Assembly (NCBI GenBank): GCA_900544255.1
Contig: UQUM01000066.1
Location: 1-7,304, forward strand
Length of the DNA stretch: 7,304 bases
Source: an uncultured Sutterella sp.
GTDB lineage: Bacteria; Pseudomonadota; Gammaproteobacteria; Burkholderiales; Burkholderiaceae_F
Direction: 5' to 3'
Shown: positions 5,961 to 7,304 of the stretch, piece by piece
How the letters are laid out: every line of letters begins with the position of its first letter
How positions within the stretch are numbered: position 1 is the first letter of the stretch
Program-made: the position numbers and the translations under genes
Notes under the pieces: model-generated
Told to the model about the DNA's origin: nothing
The model's input: the letters and a program-made list of their open reading frames with translations, nothing else
The model's database searches: none

Positions 5961-5999
5961 GTGTAAAGCCGATCGGTAGAAAACCGAGGGAGTTTACAC
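5961..5999 (-). promoter_or_regulatory. Inverted repeat in the lplT leader
   Basis: GTGTAAA (5961-5967) and TTTACAC (5993-5999) enclose a second dyad, TCGGT (5973-5977) and ACCGA (5983-5987), with loop AGAAA. The two helices are separated by near-symmetric internal loops of 5 nt on each side. The structure abuts the weak AGGG ribosome-binding site of lplT, so it could act as a leader hairpin or as a DNA operator. A further small dyad, CACCG/CGGTG (5997-6009), overlaps its end. Confidence 0.4.
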
Positions 6000-6044
6000 C
6001 GACACGGTGGGGATTCCGCAGTGAAAAAAGCAGAAAGTGATTGC

Positions 6045-6072
6045 GCCCGTTCGGGCAAAATCCTTTAGGATT
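6045..6072. repeat. Tandem short dyads upstream of alr
   Basis: GCCCG-TT-CGGGC (6045-6056) is followed at once by AATCC-TTTA-GGATT (6059-6072). They lie 54-81 nt before the alr start, in the region where its promoter should be; I see no convincing -35/-10 pair. They could be a small terminator-like or operator structure, and their function is unknown. Confidence 0.35.
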
Positions 6073-6125
6073 CGCCTTTCGGCCCTGTGCCGGTCTTTTC
6101 AGTCATTCAGAGAAAGAAGTAAGAA

Positions 6126-7211
6126 ATGCCACGTCCGATTTCCGTCACCATTCACATGGATGCCCTGCACCAGAACCTGGAACGGGTCCGCGAAGCCGCG
6201 GACGGCCGCGACGTTTGGGCGGTCGTGAAGGCCAATGCCTACGGCCACGGGTTAAGTAATGCCGTGAAGGCGTTTGCCGAGGCGGACGGTCTTGCGACGA
6301 TTGATATATGTGACGCCGCCAAGGCACGCGCCTGCGGCTGGACGAAACGCATTCTTTTGTTGGAAGGCTTTTTCGAGCAGGACGACATCCGGGACTTGGA
6401 AAAGTACGACATTGAAACGATCGTGCACTCGCAGTGGATGATCGACGAACTCAAAAAAGCGGCGCCTTTAAAGAACGTACGAGTCCACATCAAAGTGAAT
6501 TCCGGCATGAACCGTCTGGGTTTCATTCCGTCGGAAGTGATGGCGGTGCGCGCGCAGTTGGAAAAGATCGAAGGCTGCCGCGTGATGGGGATCGTCACGC
6601 ACTTTGCCAACGCTGAACCCACGTATCAGGCCGAGGGACCTGCGTCCGTGCGCAAACAGATGATGCGCTTAGGGAAGCTCACGGGGTTGCCGGGCGTGTG
6701 TCTTGCAAATTCCGCGGCGTCTTTCTTTCACCCGGAAGTGGGTGGGGACGCGATCCGTGCGGGCGTCGTGCTTTACGGCATCAGTCCGGATAAACATTTG
6801 ACGAGCGAAGAACTTCGGATTCGTCCGGCGATGACGCTGTCCGCCCGTATTATCGCAGTGCAGGAAATTGCCTCCGGCGAAGCCGTAGGGTACGGCAGCC
6901 GTTGGGTCGCCAAGCGCCCGTCTCGGATCGGCGTCGTTGCCTGCGGGTACGCGGACGGATATCCCCGCGCCATGCCCGACGGGGCGCCTGTGTGGGTGGA
7001 AGGTAAACGTGCGCCGCTCACGGGGTCTGTGTCGATGGATATGCTTGAAATCGACATTACGGACGTGCCGGAAGCGGATGTGGGCAGCGTCGTCGAACTT
7101 TGGGGCGAACACATCAATGTGAACGAACTCGCCGATCTCTGCGGCACGATCGGTTATGAACTGCTCTGCGCCCTTGCGCCCCGCGTGCCGGTACGTGTGG
7201 ACGACAATTGA
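6126..7211 (+). CDS. alr: Alanine racemase
   Basis: The 361-residue PLP enzyme makes D-alanine for peptidoglycan. The PLP lysine is K35 in AVVKANAYGHG, with Y39. R129 in SGMNRLGF corresponds to the PLP-phenol-contacting arginine region. R211 in IRAGVVLYG is the pyridine-nitrogen arginine. Y256 in AVGYGSRW is the second catalytic base. GYADGYPR (274-281) and SVSMDML (301-307) of the C-terminal barrel are intact, and the protein ends normally after LLCALAPRVPVRV. The length matches the family (about 355-370), so it should be active. The start is ATG at 6126 after a purine-rich AGAAAGAAGTAAGAA. It is divergent from lplT. The last base of the final asparagine codon and the TGA stop fall inside the right end of an IS element, so the native C-terminal codon and stop have been replaced by IS sequence. 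Confidence 0.96.
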   Translation: MPRPISVTIHMDALHQNLERVREAADGRDVWAVVKANAYGHGLSNAVKAFAEADGLATIDICDAAKARACGWTKRILLLEGFFEQDDIRDLEKYDIETIVHSQWMIDELKKAAPLKNVRVHIKVNSGMNRLGFIPSEVMAVRAQLEKIEGCRVMGIVTHFANAEPTYQAEGPASVRKQMMRLGKLTGLPGVCLANSAASFFHPEVGGDAIRAGVVLYGISPDKHLTSEELRIRPAMTLSARIIAVQEIASGEAVGYGSRWVAKRPSRIGVVACGYADGYPRAMPDGAPVWVEGKRAPLTGSVSMDMLEIDITDVPEADVGSVVELWGEHINVNELADLCGTIGYELLCALAPRVPVRVDDN

Positions 7212-7304
7212 CGTACTCCCCAGTCTAAAGGCTGAGGATTCTTGGATCAAACGCCGGATGCCGACTTTCGTCGGTCTAACTCCGGCTCTCCTTGACGGGC
7301 GATC
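7208..7304 (-). mobile_element. Right end of an IS200/IS605-family (TnpB-type) element, partial
   Basis: Read on the minus strand, the sequence carries GAAT (plus 7241-7238), then an imperfect hairpin (7237-7218), a short spacer, and TCAA (plus 7211-7208) at the terminus. The same order, GAAT guide tetrad, hairpin, TCAA cleavage tetrad, describes the right end of IS608. The CTCCCCAGTCTAAAGGCTGA-type hairpin is very common at TnpB element ends. The element body lies to the right of the window. Its orientation equals that of the element at the left edge, so both may be copies of one IS. Confidence 0.78.
7208..7304 (-). ncRNA. 3' part of an omega RNA (TnpB guide RNA scaffold)
   Basis: Minus-strand transcription through the right end would give a strongly folded RNA. 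GCCGGA/TCCGGC (plus 7286-7281 with 7258-7253) forms an outer stem. Inside it CCGAC-GAAA-GTCGG (7274-7261) is a perfect hairpin with a GNRA tetraloop. The IP-R hairpin follows, ending in TCAA at 7208. TnpB omega RNAs overlap exactly this region and take their guide from the flank just beyond the element. Here the guide would be the minus strand from 7207 down to about 7188, that is, the antisense of the last codons of alr. The 5' end lies outside the window. Structure is seen; expression and TnpB binding are inferred. Confidence 0.55.
7217..7238 (-). repeat. Terminal imperfect hairpin of the IS right end (IP-R)
   Basis: TCCCCAGTC (7217-7225) pairs with GGCTGAGGA (7230-7238) around TAAA, with one C/A mismatch (7220/7235) and one G.T pair (7224/7231). 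This is the structure recognised by the Y1 transposase of the family, and in TnpB systems it forms the last stem of the omega RNA. Confidence 0.75.

Noticed and set aside
5558..6058. A 166-codon minus-strand open frame across the lplT start
   Set aside because: Out of frame with lplT and covering the divergent regulatory region; no motifs.
7208..7304. Rho-independent terminator of alr
   Set aside because: The hairpin at 7217-7238 sits right after the stop but lacks a clean T-run on the plus strand and has the GAAT/TCAA layout of an IS right end. It may still weaken read-through, but it is not a dedicated terminator.

Overview
The window reads as a piece of a moderately GC-rich betaproteobacterial chromosome. 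The gene set (Hsp33, a PHP-domain nucleotide phosphatase/RNase AM homologue, and LplT divergent from alanine racemase) and the protein sequences look like Burkholderiales. A host- or gut-associated Sutterellaceae-type organism is my best guess, but it rests on family recognition and not on a search.

Layout. Both edges of the window are ends of IS200/IS605-type (TnpB-carrying) elements lying in the same, minus-strand, orientation. Positions 1-128 are the left end of one copy, including the first ten codons of tnpB (31 down to 1). It interrupts a PLP-dependent aminotransferase gene exactly inside its conserved N-N-P-T motif, leaving a 5'-truncated pseudogene (129-736). A bidirectional terminator (747-783) separates this from hslO (Hsp33, minus, 800-1726). 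A short divergent promoter region leads to a PHP-domain gene (plus, 1822-2655). After a Fur-box-like palindrome (2664-2682) comes a small heavy-metal-associated-domain protein (2727-2984) with a UUCG-loop terminator. Next is a striking array of operator-like repeats (3046-3102) and a 484-residue AlbA_2/Schlafen-type, GHKL-type and winged-helix regulator of the COG2865 kind (3139-4593). A terminator serves the convergent lplT (minus, 4633-5946). A 179-bp divergent region with several dyads leads to alr (plus, 6126-7211). From 7208 on, the sequence is the right end of a second element copy. It carries the terminal hairpin and a structured omega-RNA-like 3' end, and the element supplies the stop codon of alr.

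How the parts work together. Most genes are single-gene transcription units of housekeeping type: redox chaperone, nucleotide/RNA turnover, envelope lysophospholipid flipping and D-alanine supply. The unusual content is the pair of IS ends and the regulator. The right-hand element should produce an omega RNA whose guide is antisense to the last codons of alr. The two junctions together give a consistent target motif: TTAT on the element's strand. The COG2865 gene probably represses itself through the TTTGYCAWTGRCAAA boxes that cover its promoter. The small metal-binding protein is probably iron-regulated. No CRISPR array, tRNA or rRNA was seen, and no gap longer than 300 bases lacks a gene.
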